NCBI GenBank assembly: GCA_900768345.1
Contig: CAAGCO010000027.1
Location: 1 to 60,187, forward strand
Direction: 5' to 3'
DNA: 60,187 nucleotides
Origin: Bacilli bacterium
GTDB taxonomy: Bacteria > Bacillota_I > Bacilli_A > RF39 > UBA660
Under the pieces are notes generated by a model. The model did not search any database and had not been told where the DNA came from. It saw nothing but the letters and a program-made list of their open reading frames with translations. Below, piece after piece: positions 51,838 through 60,187 of this stretch. The translations under genes were made by a program, and so were the position numbers. Numbering within the stretch: position 1 is the stretch's first letter; each line of letters starts with the position of its first letter.

Positions 51838-53226
51838 ATGAAAAAGTATGATGTGGCAATCATAGGTGCAGGTCCAGCAGGATTATTTTGTGCTTATGAA
51901 CTTAAAGAAAAAAATCCAAAAATAAAAGTAGCACTTATTGATAAAGGACATAGAGCAGAAACAAGAATGTGTCCTATGAAAGTCAATGGTGGTAAATGTG
52001 TTAATTGTAAAGTTTGCCAAATTTTATCAGGATATGGTGGAGCTGGAACATTCTCAGATGGAAAATTAAACTTTATACCAAAGCTTGGAAAAAGTGATTT
52101 ATTTAAGTATATGTCACAATCAGAAGCATACAAACTTATAGATGATACAGAAGAAATATTTACTAAATTTAAAATGGATAGCGATGTTTACCCATCAAAT
52201 ATGGATGAAGCAAATCAAATTAAAAAAGAAGTTGCTAAAACAGGAGCTAGACTTTTAGTAATTAAGCAAAAACACTTAGGTAGTGATAAACTACCAGGTT
52301 ATATAAAAGATTTTACTGATTATTTAGAAAACGAAGGCGTAGAAATATATGAAAACGCAAATGTTTCAGATATAATAAGTAAAAAAGAAGATGAACACGA
52401 ATTAGTAATAGATGGAAAAGAGAGTATAGTAGCTAAAAATGTTGTAGTGGCCCCAGGCAGAACAGGAGCAAAATGGATACAAGAATTAGCAGATAAATAT
52501 AGTATTCCATACACAAGTCAAAGCATAGAAATAGGTGTAAGAGTAGAAGTAAGAAAAGAAATATTAGAAGATATTACTAATGTAATTTATGATCCAACAA
52601 TATTTATAAAGACAGATACTTATACAGATGAAATAAGAACATTCTGTACTAATCCAGGGGGATTCGTAGCTAAAGAAAACTACTATGGATTTATATGCGT
52701 AAATGGTCACTCATTAAAAGATATAAAATCTAACAATTCGAACTTTGCATTTATTAGTAAAGTTGGTCTTACAGAACCAGTAACAAATACAAGATTATAT
52801 GGTGAAAGTATTGCTAGAATAGCTAACACTTTAGGGGATGGAAAACCAATAATTCAATCACTTAGAGATCTAAAAAAAGGAAGAAGAAGTGAATGGAAAA
52901 GAATAAATAAAGGTTTTATTGAGCCAACACTTAAAGATTGTGTAGCAGGCGATTTATCACTAGTACTTCCTCATAGAATAATTACAAATATTTTAGAAGG
53001 ATTAGAAAAATTAGATAAAATAATTCCTGGTGTTAACAATGATGAAACATTACTTTATGGACCAGAAATCAAATTCTTTAGTAATGAAATAGATACTAAC
53101 AATAAATTTAAACTTGAAAATTATAATATATATTTTGTTGGTGATGGAGCTGGTAAAGCAGGAAACATAGTAACAGCAGCAGCAACAGGTCTAGTAGCAG
53201 CGAGAGATATAATAGAGAAAAAATAA
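51838..53226 (+). CDS. FAD-dependent oxidoreductase (COG2509-type)
   Basis: 462-aa flavoprotein. VAIIGAGPAGLFCAYEL is the dinucleotide-binding loop at residues 6-22; a Cys-rich segment (CPMKVNGGKCVNCKVCQI) comes near 45-62 followed by GYGGAGTFSDGKLN. VVAPGRTGAKW and FVGDGAGKAGNIVTAAATG close the FAD site. Members are called uncharacterised FAD-dependent dehydrogenases; the reaction is not known. Same transcription unit as the acyl genes by spacing (5 bp). Confidence 0.88.
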   Translation: MKKYDVAIIGAGPAGLFCAYELKEKNPKIKVALIDKGHRAETRMCPMKVNGGKCVNCKVCQILSGYGGAGTFSDGKLNFIPKLGKSDLFKYMSQSEAYKLIDDTEEIFTKFKMDSDVYPSNMDEANQIKKEVAKTGARLLVIKQKHLGSDKLPGYIKDFTDYLENEGVEIYENANVSDIISKKEDEHELVIDGKESIVAKNVVVAPGRTGAKWIQELADKYSIPYTSQSIEIGVRVEVRKEILEDITNVIYDPTIFIKTDTYTDEIRTFCTNPGGFVAKENYYGFICVNGHSLKDIKSNNSNFAFISKVGLTEPVTNTRLYGESIARIANTLGDGKPIIQSLRDLKKGRRSEWKRINKGFIEPTLKDCVAGDLSLVLPHRIITNILEGLEKLDKIIPGVNNDETLLYGPEIKFFSNEIDTNNKFKLENYNIYFVGDGAGKAGNIVTAAATGLVAARDIIEKK

Positions 53227-53227
53227 T

Positions 53228-54175
53228 ATGGCAAACAAAAAAGAATTTACAGAAGAAGGATACTATAATTTAAAAATTTTTGCTCATGATTCTATACTAT
53301 TAGAAATGGTAGAAGAGCACATGAATTACTTAGATATGCTTATAAAAGTAACAATGGAAGGACTAAATCACTCCAAAGAACTTGTTCCAGAAGGTAGCTA
53401 CACAAAGAGTAGTATAAAAGATACAATTGAATTAACAAAAGAATTTTTAGATTCAGTTAGCGATAATTATGGAAACAATTTTGAAAAATTTCTAAATGAT
53501 GGAACAGTAAACCTATATTATTTAGAAGATGAAGAAAGTGTAGAAGAAAATGGAGAAGATGCATACTATGATCCAGATGATAAAGGACATGAAAATATAA
53601 ATATGCCACTTGAAGGAACAACTTTCGATTCGTTTATTCTAATACATGAATTTATACATTCGCAAAATTCTAGTGAAGAAGATGAATCATTAGATAGAGC
53701 TCTTTTATCAGAAGGAGTATCTAGAATGTATGAACTATTATTTTATAAATTTATGGAAGATAATTTTATTTTAAAGGATGACGCAAATGAATTTTTAAAA
53801 TATTATCTAAGAAGATTTTATCATAGTGCTGCTGCATTGAAAGAAATTACAGATGTTATTAAAAGATTTGATTCAACTAAAATTAAAGCAACAGAATTTA
53901 AAGAAAAGCCAAAATATGCGAGAAGAATATATCATGCAATTGAAACAAGATTTAAATATTTTATAGGCGAAGCGCTTGCATTATATACATACTATAATGT
54001 AGAAAGAGGAATAGTAACTCCTAAAAATATAGAAGATATGTCAAATAGTTTAAATAAACATGGTTATTTTACTTCGATAAATTATATTTTGCCAAAGATA
54101 CCAAATGAAGAAGAAATTGCAAAAGCACTTATGGCAGTAAAAAGTGAAGTAAGAAACAAAACTATGAAAATATAA
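53228..54175 (+). CDS. intracellular zincin-like protein of unknown function
   Basis: 315 aa, no signal peptide or membrane segment. ILIHEFIHSQNS near residue 138 carries HExxH; LLSEGVSRMYE, 18 residues after the second His, supplies the expected third ligand Glu, a gluzincin-type spacing. The rest is helical and charged. One base after the flavoprotein stop, so in the same operon. No family name recognised. It shares the HExxH idea, but no obvious sequence identity, with the protein at 28672. Confidence 0.75.
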   Translation: MANKKEFTEEGYYNLKIFAHDSILLEMVEEHMNYLDMLIKVTMEGLNHSKELVPEGSYTKSSIKDTIELTKEFLDSVSDNYGNNFEKFLNDGTVNLYYLEDEESVEENGEDAYYDPDDKGHENINMPLEGTTFDSFILIHEFIHSQNSSEEDESLDRALLSEGVSRMYELLFYKFMEDNFILKDDANEFLKYYLRRFYHSAAALKEITDVIKRFDSTKIKATEFKEKPKYARRIYHAIETRFKYFIGEALALYTYYNVERGIVTPKNIEDMSNSLNKHGYFTSINYILPKIPNEEEIAKALMAVKSEVRNKTMKI

Positions 54176-54190
54176 TTCATAGTTTTTTAA
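54158..54190 (+). terminator. terminator before parA
   Basis: 11-bp stem AAAACTATGAA/TTCATAGTTTT with 7-nt loop that holds the stop codon, then T-run. Confidence 0.8.
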
Positions 54191-54264
54191 TTATTTAAAC
54201 TTTTATTCTTTTAAATGATTTTAATATATGTTAAAATATTACATAGATAAGAGAGGTAACTATC

Positions 54265-55053
54265 GTGGGAAAAATAATATCATTAGTAAATCAAAAAGGT
54301 GGAGTAGGCAAGACAACAACAAGTATAAATTTATCAAGTTCCCTAGGGCACTTAGGTAAAAAAGTTTTACTAATTGACTTAGATCCACAAAGTAACAGTA
54401 CAACTGGACTTGGGATAGATAGAGGCAAAATCAAAAAAAGTATATATAATGTAATAATGGGTGAATGTGATATCAAAGAAACCATTATTAAAACACCATT
54501 TAAAAATTTAAGTATTATTCCTGCATTAATAGATTTAGCAGGTGTTGATATAGAGTTAATTCAAATAAGTGTACAAGATAAAGAATTTATAATCACAGAA
54601 CAATTAAAAAAACAATTAGATACTATTAGAGATAGATACGATTATATAATTATAGATTGTCCACCAAACTTAGGTATACTAACAACTAATGCATTAGCTG
54701 CATCTGACTCAGTGTTAATACCAATTCAATGCGAATATTACTCATTAGAAGGAGTTAATCAATTATTACATACAGTTCTTAGAATCCAACAAAAAGTTAA
54801 CTCAAATTTAGATATAGAGGGAGTTTTATTAACAATGCTAGATGGAAGAACATTACTAGGTCTAGAAGTAGTAGAAGATGTACGTAAATTCTTTAATGAA
54901 AAAGTGTTTAGTACAATTATTCCAAGATTAGTTAAACTAGTAGAAGCACCATCACATGGAAAACCAATACTAGAATATGATCCAAAAAGTAAAGGTGCCC
55001 TAGCATATTTAAATTTAGCCAAAGAGGTGATTGAAAGAAATGGAAACAAATAA
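54265..55053 (+). CDS. parA: chromosome partitioning ATPase ParA (Soj)
   Basis: 262-aa Walker-type ATPase. KGGVGKTTTSINLSSSL is the deviant Walker A at residues 10-26 with the signature Lys; IIIDCPPNLGILTTNAL near 130 is Walker B. A short N-terminus without DNA-binding HTH marks the chromosomal (Soj) type. Works with ParB in origin segregation. GTG start with AGAGGT at good distance. Overlaps parB by 14 bp. Confidence 0.95.
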   Translation: MGKIISLVNQKGGVGKTTTSINLSSSLGHLGKKVLLIDLDPQSNSTTGLGIDRGKIKKSIYNVIMGECDIKETIIKTPFKNLSIIPALIDLAGVDIELIQISVQDKEFIITEQLKKQLDTIRDRYDYIIIDCPPNLGILTTNALAASDSVLIPIQCEYYSLEGVNQLLHTVLRIQQKVNSNLDIEGVLLTMLDGRTLLGLEVVEDVRKFFNEKVFSTIIPRLVKLVEAPSHGKPILEYDPKSKGALAYLNLAKEVIERNGNK

Positions 55054-55933
55054 GAGAAAAGCACTAGGAAGAGGTTTAGAACAATTATTTAGTAATGAGT
55101 CATTATACGTAAATCCAATTGATCCAATTGAAGAAATAGTAGAAAACACTCCAAAGGAAGACATTGTTGAATTAAACGTAAGTGAACTTAGAAGTAATCC
55201 ATATCAACCAAGAAAAACTTTTGAACAAGAAAAATTAGTAGAACTAGCAAACTCAATTAAAGAGTTCGGAGTATTAGAACCAATTATTGTTAAAAAGACT
55301 ATAAAAGGTTATGAAATAGTAGCCGGAGAAAGAAGAAAAAAAGCATGTGAATTAGTTGGAGTTGAAAAGATACCAGCTATTATAAAAGATTTTACTGATG
55401 AAGAAATGATGCAGATAGCTCTTCTTGAAAATATACAACGTGAAGACTTATCAGCAATCGAAGAAGCAGAAGCATACGCAAACTTAATTAAAGCATTAAA
55501 TATAACTCAAGAACAATTAGCTAATAAAATAGGTAAAAGTAGAAGTTATATAACAAACATGTTAGGACTTTTAAATTTACCAGAATCAGTTAAAAATGAT
55601 ATATTACATGGATTAATATCAATGGGACATGCTAAAGTATTAAGTAAACTTGAAAATGAAGAATTAATTTTAGAACTAGCAGAAAAAATAAAATTAGAAC
55701 ATTTATCAGTTCGTGCTTTAGAAGCATTAGCTCAAAACCCTAACTTCAAAAGAAAAAATGAAGTAGTAAAAATAAAACCAGTTAATAATTATGGTTATGT
55801 AGAAGAAGCTATGAGAGACGTTATTGGTAGTAGAGTTAAAATTAAAAATAAAAAAATAATCATTCCATTTAATAGTGACAAAGACTTAGAAAGAGTTCTT
55901 GAAATATTAAATATAGAAGTGAAAGTTGATTAA
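55040..55933 (+). CDS. parB: chromosome partitioning protein ParB (Spo0J)
   Basis: 297-aa ParB. KALGRGLEQLF at the N-terminus is the ParA-contact motif; ELRSNPYQPRK (C-motif box I) near 50, VAGERRKKA (box II, GERRxxA CTP-binding) near 95, and the HTH (TQEQLANKIGKSRSYITNML) near 156. A C-terminal dimerisation region follows. ATG 55040 has GAGGTGA upstream; the TTG at 55031 is the reason for a longer frame. No parS of the usual TGTTNCACGTGNAACA type was found in the window. Confidence 0.95.
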   Translation: METNKRKALGRGLEQLFSNESLYVNPIDPIEEIVENTPKEDIVELNVSELRSNPYQPRKTFEQEKLVELANSIKEFGVLEPIIVKKTIKGYEIVAGERRKKACELVGVEKIPAIIKDFTDEEMMQIALLENIQREDLSAIEEAEAYANLIKALNITQEQLANKIGKSRSYITNMLGLLNLPESVKNDILHGLISMGHAKVLSKLENEELILELAEKIKLEHLSVRALEALAQNPNFKRKNEVVKIKPVNNYGYVEEAMRDVIGSRVKIKNKKIIIPFNSDKDLERVLEILNIEVKVD

Positions 55934-55934
55934 A

Positions 55935-56120
55935 ATGAATAAAGAGTATAAAATAGGAAGCAAAGTTATTATGAAAAAACCACATCCTTGTGGAACAAAT
56001 CTATGGGAAATCACAAGAGTAGGTGTTGATATTAAAATCAAATGCATTAAATGTGGTAGAAGCATAATGATGGATAGAATTGAATTTGATAAAAAATTAA
56101 AGAAAGTTGAGGAAATTTAA
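55935..56120 (+). CDS. DUF951 protein
   Basis: 61-aa protein. MKKPHPCGTNLWEI and IKIKCIKCGRSIMMDR are the DUF951 hallmark, with three Cys. It sits just after parB (the TTG at 55926 would overlap parB). In streptococci a DUF951 gene lies beside dnaN and ychF, so this is part of a conserved near-origin group. Overlaps the next gene by one base. Confidence 0.9.
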   Translation: MNKEYKIGSKVIMKKPHPCGTNLWEITRVGVDIKIKCIKCGRSIMMDRIEFDKKLKKVEEI

Positions 56121-57652
56121 TGTTTAAAAAGAAATTAAAATTAAGTCCTATAATGACCTTTATAATTTTAATCTTCGTAACGATACTTTTAAGTGGTTTT
56201 CTACATTTAGTTAACACTCAAGGAGAGTATACAACAGTTAATAAAGTATCAAATGAACTTATTAACAATGTAGTGGAAGTAAAAAGCTTATTTAGTACTA
56301 AAGGTATTAAACATATTATAACAACAGCAGTAAATGGATTTGTTAACTTTGAACCATTAGGTGCACTTATAATAGTTCTTATAGGAATAGGAGTTCTGGA
56401 AAAAACTGGTTTCATGAAAACATTCTTCACGATATTAACTAGAAATTCTAAGAGATACACAATAACATATATACTAGTATTCTTAAGTTTAATATTTTCA
56501 TTATTAGGTAAAGTTGGATTTGTAGTTATGTTACCAATAGGTGCACTACTATTCAAATATGGAAGAAGAAATCCACTCGGTGGAATTATTGCTTCGTTTG
56601 CATCCCTTTCATTTGGATATGGAATAAATGTATTTATGTCAGCAAATGATAGTTCATTATTAACAATGACATTAAATGCAGCGAACGTAACAGATCCAAA
56701 ATATAAAATCGGAGTATTCTTCGCATTATTTATAATGATAGCAGTATTAATAATTACATCTATAGTATTTACTCATATCACGGAGAAAAAAATAATGCCT
56801 AAGTTACCTAGAATGGAAACTGAGGAAGAAGAATTAAAAATCACAAATAGAGAATTAAGAGGATTAATTATAGGGTTAGGTGCTGGATTCTTATATACAT
56901 TAATAATTATTTATATGATAATTCCAGGATTACCTTTATCAGGAGTATTGCTTGATTCAAGTAGTACAAAATATATAGATATGCTTTTCGGAGTAAATTC
57001 TATGTTTAATAAAGGATTCATATTTATAGTTACATTATTATTTGTAATAATTGGACTTGGATATGGATTAATGACAAAAACAATAAAAAATAATAATGAT
57101 ATAGCTGAAAGTTTAGGATACTCACTAGATGGAATTGGAAGTATATTAGTACTATTATTCTTCGCATCATTATTCATTAACATTTATGAAGAAAGTGGAA
57201 TAGGAATGGTATTAGTAGCTTGGACATCTAAAATAATAGGTGGACTAAAGTTTTCAGGAATAGGACTAATATTAACAGTATTTGCATTAGTGGCAATAGT
57301 TAATATATTCTGTCCAAGTTCAACATTAAAATGGAGTATGCTATCAGGAAATACAGTAACAGTATTAATGGCAGAAAGTATTAGCCCAGAATTTGCTCAA
57401 GTAATTTTCTCAGCAGCAGATTCAGTAACTAAAGGACTTACACCATTATTTATGTACTATGTAATATATATAGCATTCTTAGAAAAATATAATAAAAGCA
57501 ATGAAACAATTACATTATTTGGTAGTACGAAATACATGATACCATATGCAACATATATAACTGTTATTTGGGCAGTCATATTAGTAGCATGGTACTTAGT
57601 TGGACTACCAATAGGAATTAATACATTACCGGGGGTAACATATGGCGCTTAA
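56120..57652 (+). CDS. AbgT-family transporter
   Basis: 510 aa with about eleven to twelve helices. Resembles AbgT-type p-aminobenzoyl-glutamate/antimetabolite transporters: FEPLGALIIVLIGIGVLEKTG near 75, FASLSFGYGINVFMSAND near 170, and FCPSSTLKWSMLSG near 400 (SS and NxxxP-type re-entrant hairpins). In the E. coli family it imports p-aminobenzoyl-glutamate; substrate here unknown. Located between DUF951 and ychF, overlapping both neighbours by 1 and 11 bp. Confidence 0.85.
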   Translation: MFKKKLKLSPIMTFIILIFVTILLSGFLHLVNTQGEYTTVNKVSNELINNVVEVKSLFSTKGIKHIITTAVNGFVNFEPLGALIIVLIGIGVLEKTGFMKTFFTILTRNSKRYTITYILVFLSLIFSLLGKVGFVVMLPIGALLFKYGRRNPLGGIIASFASLSFGYGINVFMSANDSSLLTMTLNAANVTDPKYKIGVFFALFIMIAVLIITSIVFTHITEKKIMPKLPRMETEEEELKITNRELRGLIIGLGAGFLYTLIIIYMIIPGLPLSGVLLDSSSTKYIDMLFGVNSMFNKGFIFIVTLLFVIIGLGYGLMTKTIKNNNDIAESLGYSLDGIGSILVLLFFASLFINIYEESGIGMVLVAWTSKIIGGLKFSGIGLILTVFALVAIVNIFCPSSTLKWSMLSGNTVTVLMAESISPEFAQVIFSAADSVTKGLTPLFMYYVIYIAFLEKYNKSNETITLFGSTKYMIPYATYITVIWAVILVAWYLVGLPIGINTLPGVTYGA

Positions 57653-58748
57653 AGCAGGAATTATAGGTCTTCCTAACGTAGGAAAAAGTACATTATTTAA
57701 CGCAATAACAAAAAAGAACATCTTAGCAGCTAACTACCCATTCGCAACAATTGATCCAAATGTTGGGGTAGTTACTGTACCAGATAAAAGATTAGAAACA
57801 TTAAACGATATGTATATGCCAGAAAGATTAATACCAACTCAATATGAATTTATTGATATAGCTGGTTTAGTAAAAGGAGCTTCAACTGGAGAAGGATTAG
57901 GAAATAAATTCTTAGCAAACATTCGTGAAGTTGATGCAATTGTACAAGTAGTAAGATGCTTTGAAAACAAAGATATTATTCATGTAGAAGGTAATATTGA
58001 TCCGGTACGTGATATAGAAATAGTTAACTATGAACTTATTCTAAGTGACCTTGAAATAGTAGAAGGAAGACTATCTAGAATAGAAAAGAAAGCAGTAACA
58101 TCAAATGATAAAGAAGCACTTTACGAAGTTGCGCTTCTAAAAAAATTACAAGGAATTCTAAGTAGTGGGAAAATGCTTAGATTAGAAACATTTGATGAAA
58201 AAGAAAATAAATTAATTAAAACATACAATTTAATAACACAAAAACCGTTCATTTATTTAGCAAACGTATCAGAAGAAGATTTACTATCAAAAGATAATGA
58301 ATATGTAAATAAAGTACGTGAATACGCCACTAAAGAAAATGCAAGTGTAGTACTTATGTGTGCTAAAATAGAAAGTGAACTTTCAGAGTTAGATGAAGAA
58401 TCTAAGCAAGAATTCTTAAGAGATTTAGGAATTCAAAATAGTGGTTTAGACCAATTAATTCATAATACATACCATCTACTTGGACTTAAAACATTCTTTA
58501 CAGTAGGTAAAGATGAAGTAAGAGCATGGACATTTAAAGATGGAATGAAAGCACCAGAATGTGCAGGACTTATTCATACAGACTTTGAACGTGGATTCAT
58601 AAAAGCAGAAGTAATGAGTTATGATGATTTAGTAAACTATGGAAGTGAACTAAAAGTAAAAGAAGCAGGTAAAGCAAGACTTGAAGGAAAAGAATATGTA
58701 ATGCAAGATGGAGATATCTGTTTATTTAGATTTAATGTTACAAAATAA
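57642..58748 (+). CDS. ychF: ribosome-binding GTPase/ATPase YchF (OLA1)
   Basis: 368-aa Obg-family P-loop ATPase that binds ribosomes. G1 GLPNVGKSTLFNAITKK at residues 8-24; IDIAGLVKGASTGEGLGNKF is the G3 region; the specificity motif differs from NKxD (LANVSEE), as expected for ATP preference; TGS-like end VRAWTFKDGMKAPECAG with YVMQDGDICLFRFNV. Start inside the end of the transporter gene, GGGGGT upstream. Confidence 0.96.
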   Translation: MALKAGIIGLPNVGKSTLFNAITKKNILAANYPFATIDPNVGVVTVPDKRLETLNDMYMPERLIPTQYEFIDIAGLVKGASTGEGLGNKFLANIREVDAIVQVVRCFENKDIIHVEGNIDPVRDIEIVNYELILSDLEIVEGRLSRIEKKAVTSNDKEALYEVALLKKLQGILSSGKMLRLETFDEKENKLIKTYNLITQKPFIYLANVSEEDLLSKDNEYVNKVREYATKENASVVLMCAKIESELSELDEESKQEFLRDLGIQNSGLDQLIHNTYHLLGLKTFFTVGKDEVRAWTFKDGMKAPECAGLIHTDFERGFIKAEVMSYDDLVNYGSELKVKEAGKARLEGKEYVMQDGDICLFRFNVTK

Positions 58749-58749
58749 A

Positions 58750-58775
58750 AGTTGGCAAAAATAGTCAGCTTTTTG
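58750..58775 (+). terminator. terminator after ychF
   Basis: 7-bp stem AGTTGGC/GTCAGCT (two wobbles), loop AAAAATA, then TTTT. Confidence 0.65.
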
Positions 58776-58853
58776 TATAAACTTAAATACGAACAAATTT
58801 TTGTTTACAGGAAAGGATTAAATTTTACTATACTTATTATAGAATAGAGATGT

Positions 58854-59840
58854 ATGAACATAATAACATTTGCTTTAGCAGTGATAGGTATGTAATATAC
58901 TTATTTTGAGTTGAATATAAAACAGACTCAGGAATTAACAATACTTGATACATGTGACTTAAGATTAAGATATACAGATAATATGGATTTAACATTGAAT
59001 GATGCAATGCCAGGAAATTCAATTGTAAAAGCATTCACTGTTGAAAATATAGGTGATAAGAAAGTAAGTTATAATATTGTATGGAAAGATTTAATAAACA
59101 CAATTGATAATTATGATTTACATCTAGATATGAAATGCAAAAGTTATAAAAATTATGGAACAAATTCACAAGTTGAATCAGAAAGTTGTGATTCATTTTA
59201 TAAGGCAGTACCATATACTGAAACAAGTATATCAAAAGATATAAAAAGAAATAATGAAATAGATACAGGAATAACACATGAATACATAGTAACAAAATCA
59301 CCATGTGTTTATATAAATGATATACCTATTACACATATGTCATCAATGTTTCAAAAATCTCAAGCAACAAAAATAGATTTAAGCGGCTATAATACAAAAA
59401 ATGTAACATCCATTGATTACATGTTTAAGGAAAGCAAGGCTGAAGAACTAGATTTAAGTAGTCTCGATACTAGAAAAGTAACTTCAACTGGCTCAATGTC
59501 TACATTTAGTAATATTACTACTATTGATATAAGCAACTTTGATACAAATAAAGTAACAACTACGGAGAGAATGTTTTCTAATATGACTAATTTAAAAACC
59601 ATATATGTTAGTGATAAATTTAGTCTTGATAAAGTTGCAAGTAGTGCATATATGTTTCTATTTTGTAAAAATTTAGTAGGAGGAATGGGCACAAAATATA
59701 GTCTGACATTCAACGATAAAACCTATACTCGTATAGATGGTGGAGAAGCTAGTCCTGGAACTTTATTGTTAAATAATATAATTATACTTGGAATGATACT
59801 TTTTATGTTGTATAATTTAGGTAGGATAAGGAAGTGTGAT
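58854..59840 (+). pseudogene. TasA/camelysin-like plus DUF285 surface protein, broken by a stop codon
   Basis: Frame: MNIITFALAVIGM then TAA (58893-58895) then YTYFELNIKQTQELTILDTC, and on without a further stop. N-terminal membrane/signal helix, a TasA/camelysin-like beta region (AMPGNSIVKAFTVENIGDKK, 58990-59100), about three DUF285 repeats (IDLSGYNTKNVTSIDYMF, LDLSSLDTRKVTS, IDISNFDTNKVTT), a cap NLKTIYVSDKF, and a membrane helix LLLNNIIILGMILFMLYNL. No own stop before the next gene: the frame runs into the pseudopilin. The early TAA removes the signal helix, so either a decayed gene or a sequencing error. The frame is missed by ATG-to-stop searches because it leaves the window. Confidence 0.75.
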
Positions 59841-60187
59841 ATGAAGAAAGATGGCTTTACATTGGTAGAATTACTTGCAGTAATAGCAATTTTAGCAATA
59901 TTGGTAATAATTGCACTACCTAATGTAATAAATATGTATAATAGTGCAAAGAAACAAACATTTTTAACAGAGGCTAGAACAATTTATAAAGAAGCACAAA
60001 AGAAATATGTTAGTGATAGTATATCGGGAAATAATGTTAATACAATAAGTTCAAACGGAAATAAACTAGATCTAACAGGTAATAAAGTTGATTATGATAT
60101 TAAAATTGATAGTGCAGGAAACATAACTGATTTTAAAGCATATGATGGTACATATTGTATTAGTGGAAAGTTTAATGATATATCTGA
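59841..60187 (+). CDS. type IV pseudopilin-like protein, 3' end outside the window
   Basis: AAGGA lies 8 nt before the ATG. KKDGFTLVELLAVIAILAIL is a prepilin leader with cleavage after G5-equivalent and Glu5; the helix continues to IIALPNVINMYNSAKKQTFL. The following 70 residues are a small beta-rich domain ending in AYDGTYCISGKFNDIS at the edge. The same type of segment seems to precede the linker of the gene at the left edge, so the missing part may be a Pro/Asn linker plus DUF285 repeats. Contains the same leader as the gene at 26300. Confidence 0.85.
   Translation, partial: MKKDGFTLVELLAVIAILAILVIIALPNVINMYNSAKKQTFLTEARTIYKEAQKKYVSDSISGNNVNTISSNGNKLDLTGNKVDYDIKIDSAGNITDFKAYDGTYCISGKFNDIS

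Noticed and set aside
54265..55933. parS sites around parAB
   Set aside because: No sequence close to TGTTNCACGTGNAACA was found by eye.
59035..59713. Minus-strand ORFs at 59035-59304 and 59417-59713
   Set aside because: They are shadows of the plus-strand TasA-like/DUF285 frame, which runs off the window and is clearly the coding one.
1..60187. Mycoplasma-type code (TGA = Trp)
   Set aside because: Well-supported genes end at TGA (recombinase, 59-aa gene), Trp codons are TGG and only tRNA-Trp(CCA) is seen.
1..60187. Window as a closed circle joining the two DUF285/pilin ends
   Set aside because: Direct joining puts the two partial genes out of frame; they are better seen as separate paralogues.

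Overview
The window is AT-rich DNA (about 70 percent A+T by eye) from a low-GC Firmicute with a cell wall. It carries murF, ddl, murI, a class A PBP, a SleB-type hydrolase, Soj/Spo0J-type parA-parB and AddAB. Gene style, the Asn/Lys-rich proteins and the DUF285 (BspA/Mycoplasma-type) surface proteins suggest an uncultured gut Bacilli lineage (RF39/Mycoplasmatota-like); this placement is an inference. TGA is used as a stop (for example the recombinase at 20090) and the only tRNA is tRNA-Trp(CCA), so the code is standard. Promoters are often extended -10 (TGnTATAAT) very close to the start codon, and several leaders are only 0-15 nt.

Layout. 1-1340: end of a DUF285 repeat surface protein. 1412-6855: addB-addA. 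6865-11730: lipoprotein, lipid kinase, MazG-like protein, P-type ATPase, RdgB. 11783-21653: an Amidase_3/LysM cell-wall amidase split in two by an 8.66-kb serine-recombinase element (about 12047-20705). 21706-25999 (minus strand): a four-gene AAA+ ATPase operon including an unlisted 59-aa gene, then a SleB-like hydrolase. 26096: tRNA-Trp. 26300-31020: pseudopilin/leucine-rich protein, DUF4870-type membrane protein, intracellular zincin-like protein, a probable structured RNA, and an unknown gene. 31082-33631: ABC exporter. 33774-38068: alpha/beta hydrolase, murF, ddl and convergent murI. 38166-42948: Sm_multidrug_ex protein, PrsW, sirtuin/QueH, DUF3267, ZIP transporter, RluA. 43105-45213: PBP1a (minus). 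45325-53226: lipid kinase, pyrG with leader terminator, Ca/Na exchanger, E2-like acyltransferase plus acyl-CoA ligase, flavoprotein. 53228-58748: zincin-like protein, parA-parB-DUF951-AbgT-ychF, a near-origin arrangement. 58854-60187: a TasA-like/DUF285 gene broken by a stop codon, then a pseudopilin gene running off the end.

Main discovery. The serine-recombinase element interrupts the amidase inside its active-site motif. Joining the flanks at a shared GAGGT restores one 403-aa reading frame with all four expected catalytic residues. The joined element ends form a 46-bp attP-like site with 21-bp imperfect inverted arms around AGGT. Its cargo looks like an anti-phage or restriction-type module: a gamma-class N6-adenine methyltransferase, a protein joining a MORC/MutL-like GHKL ATPase to a histidine-kinase-like core, a stand-alone receiver domain, and an HNH nuclease. 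A HEPN (AbiU2-like) protein sits behind the recombinase. I do not know a named defence system with this exact composition; a phospho-signalling-controlled restriction system is the working hypothesis.

Other leads: a roughly 110-nt RNA behind the best consensus promoter in the window (30279-30424), a pyrG leader whose terminator stem starts at the predicted +1, a promoter inside the loop of a terminator that masks the next ribosome binding site (49047-49099), and two gene starts that look leaderless.
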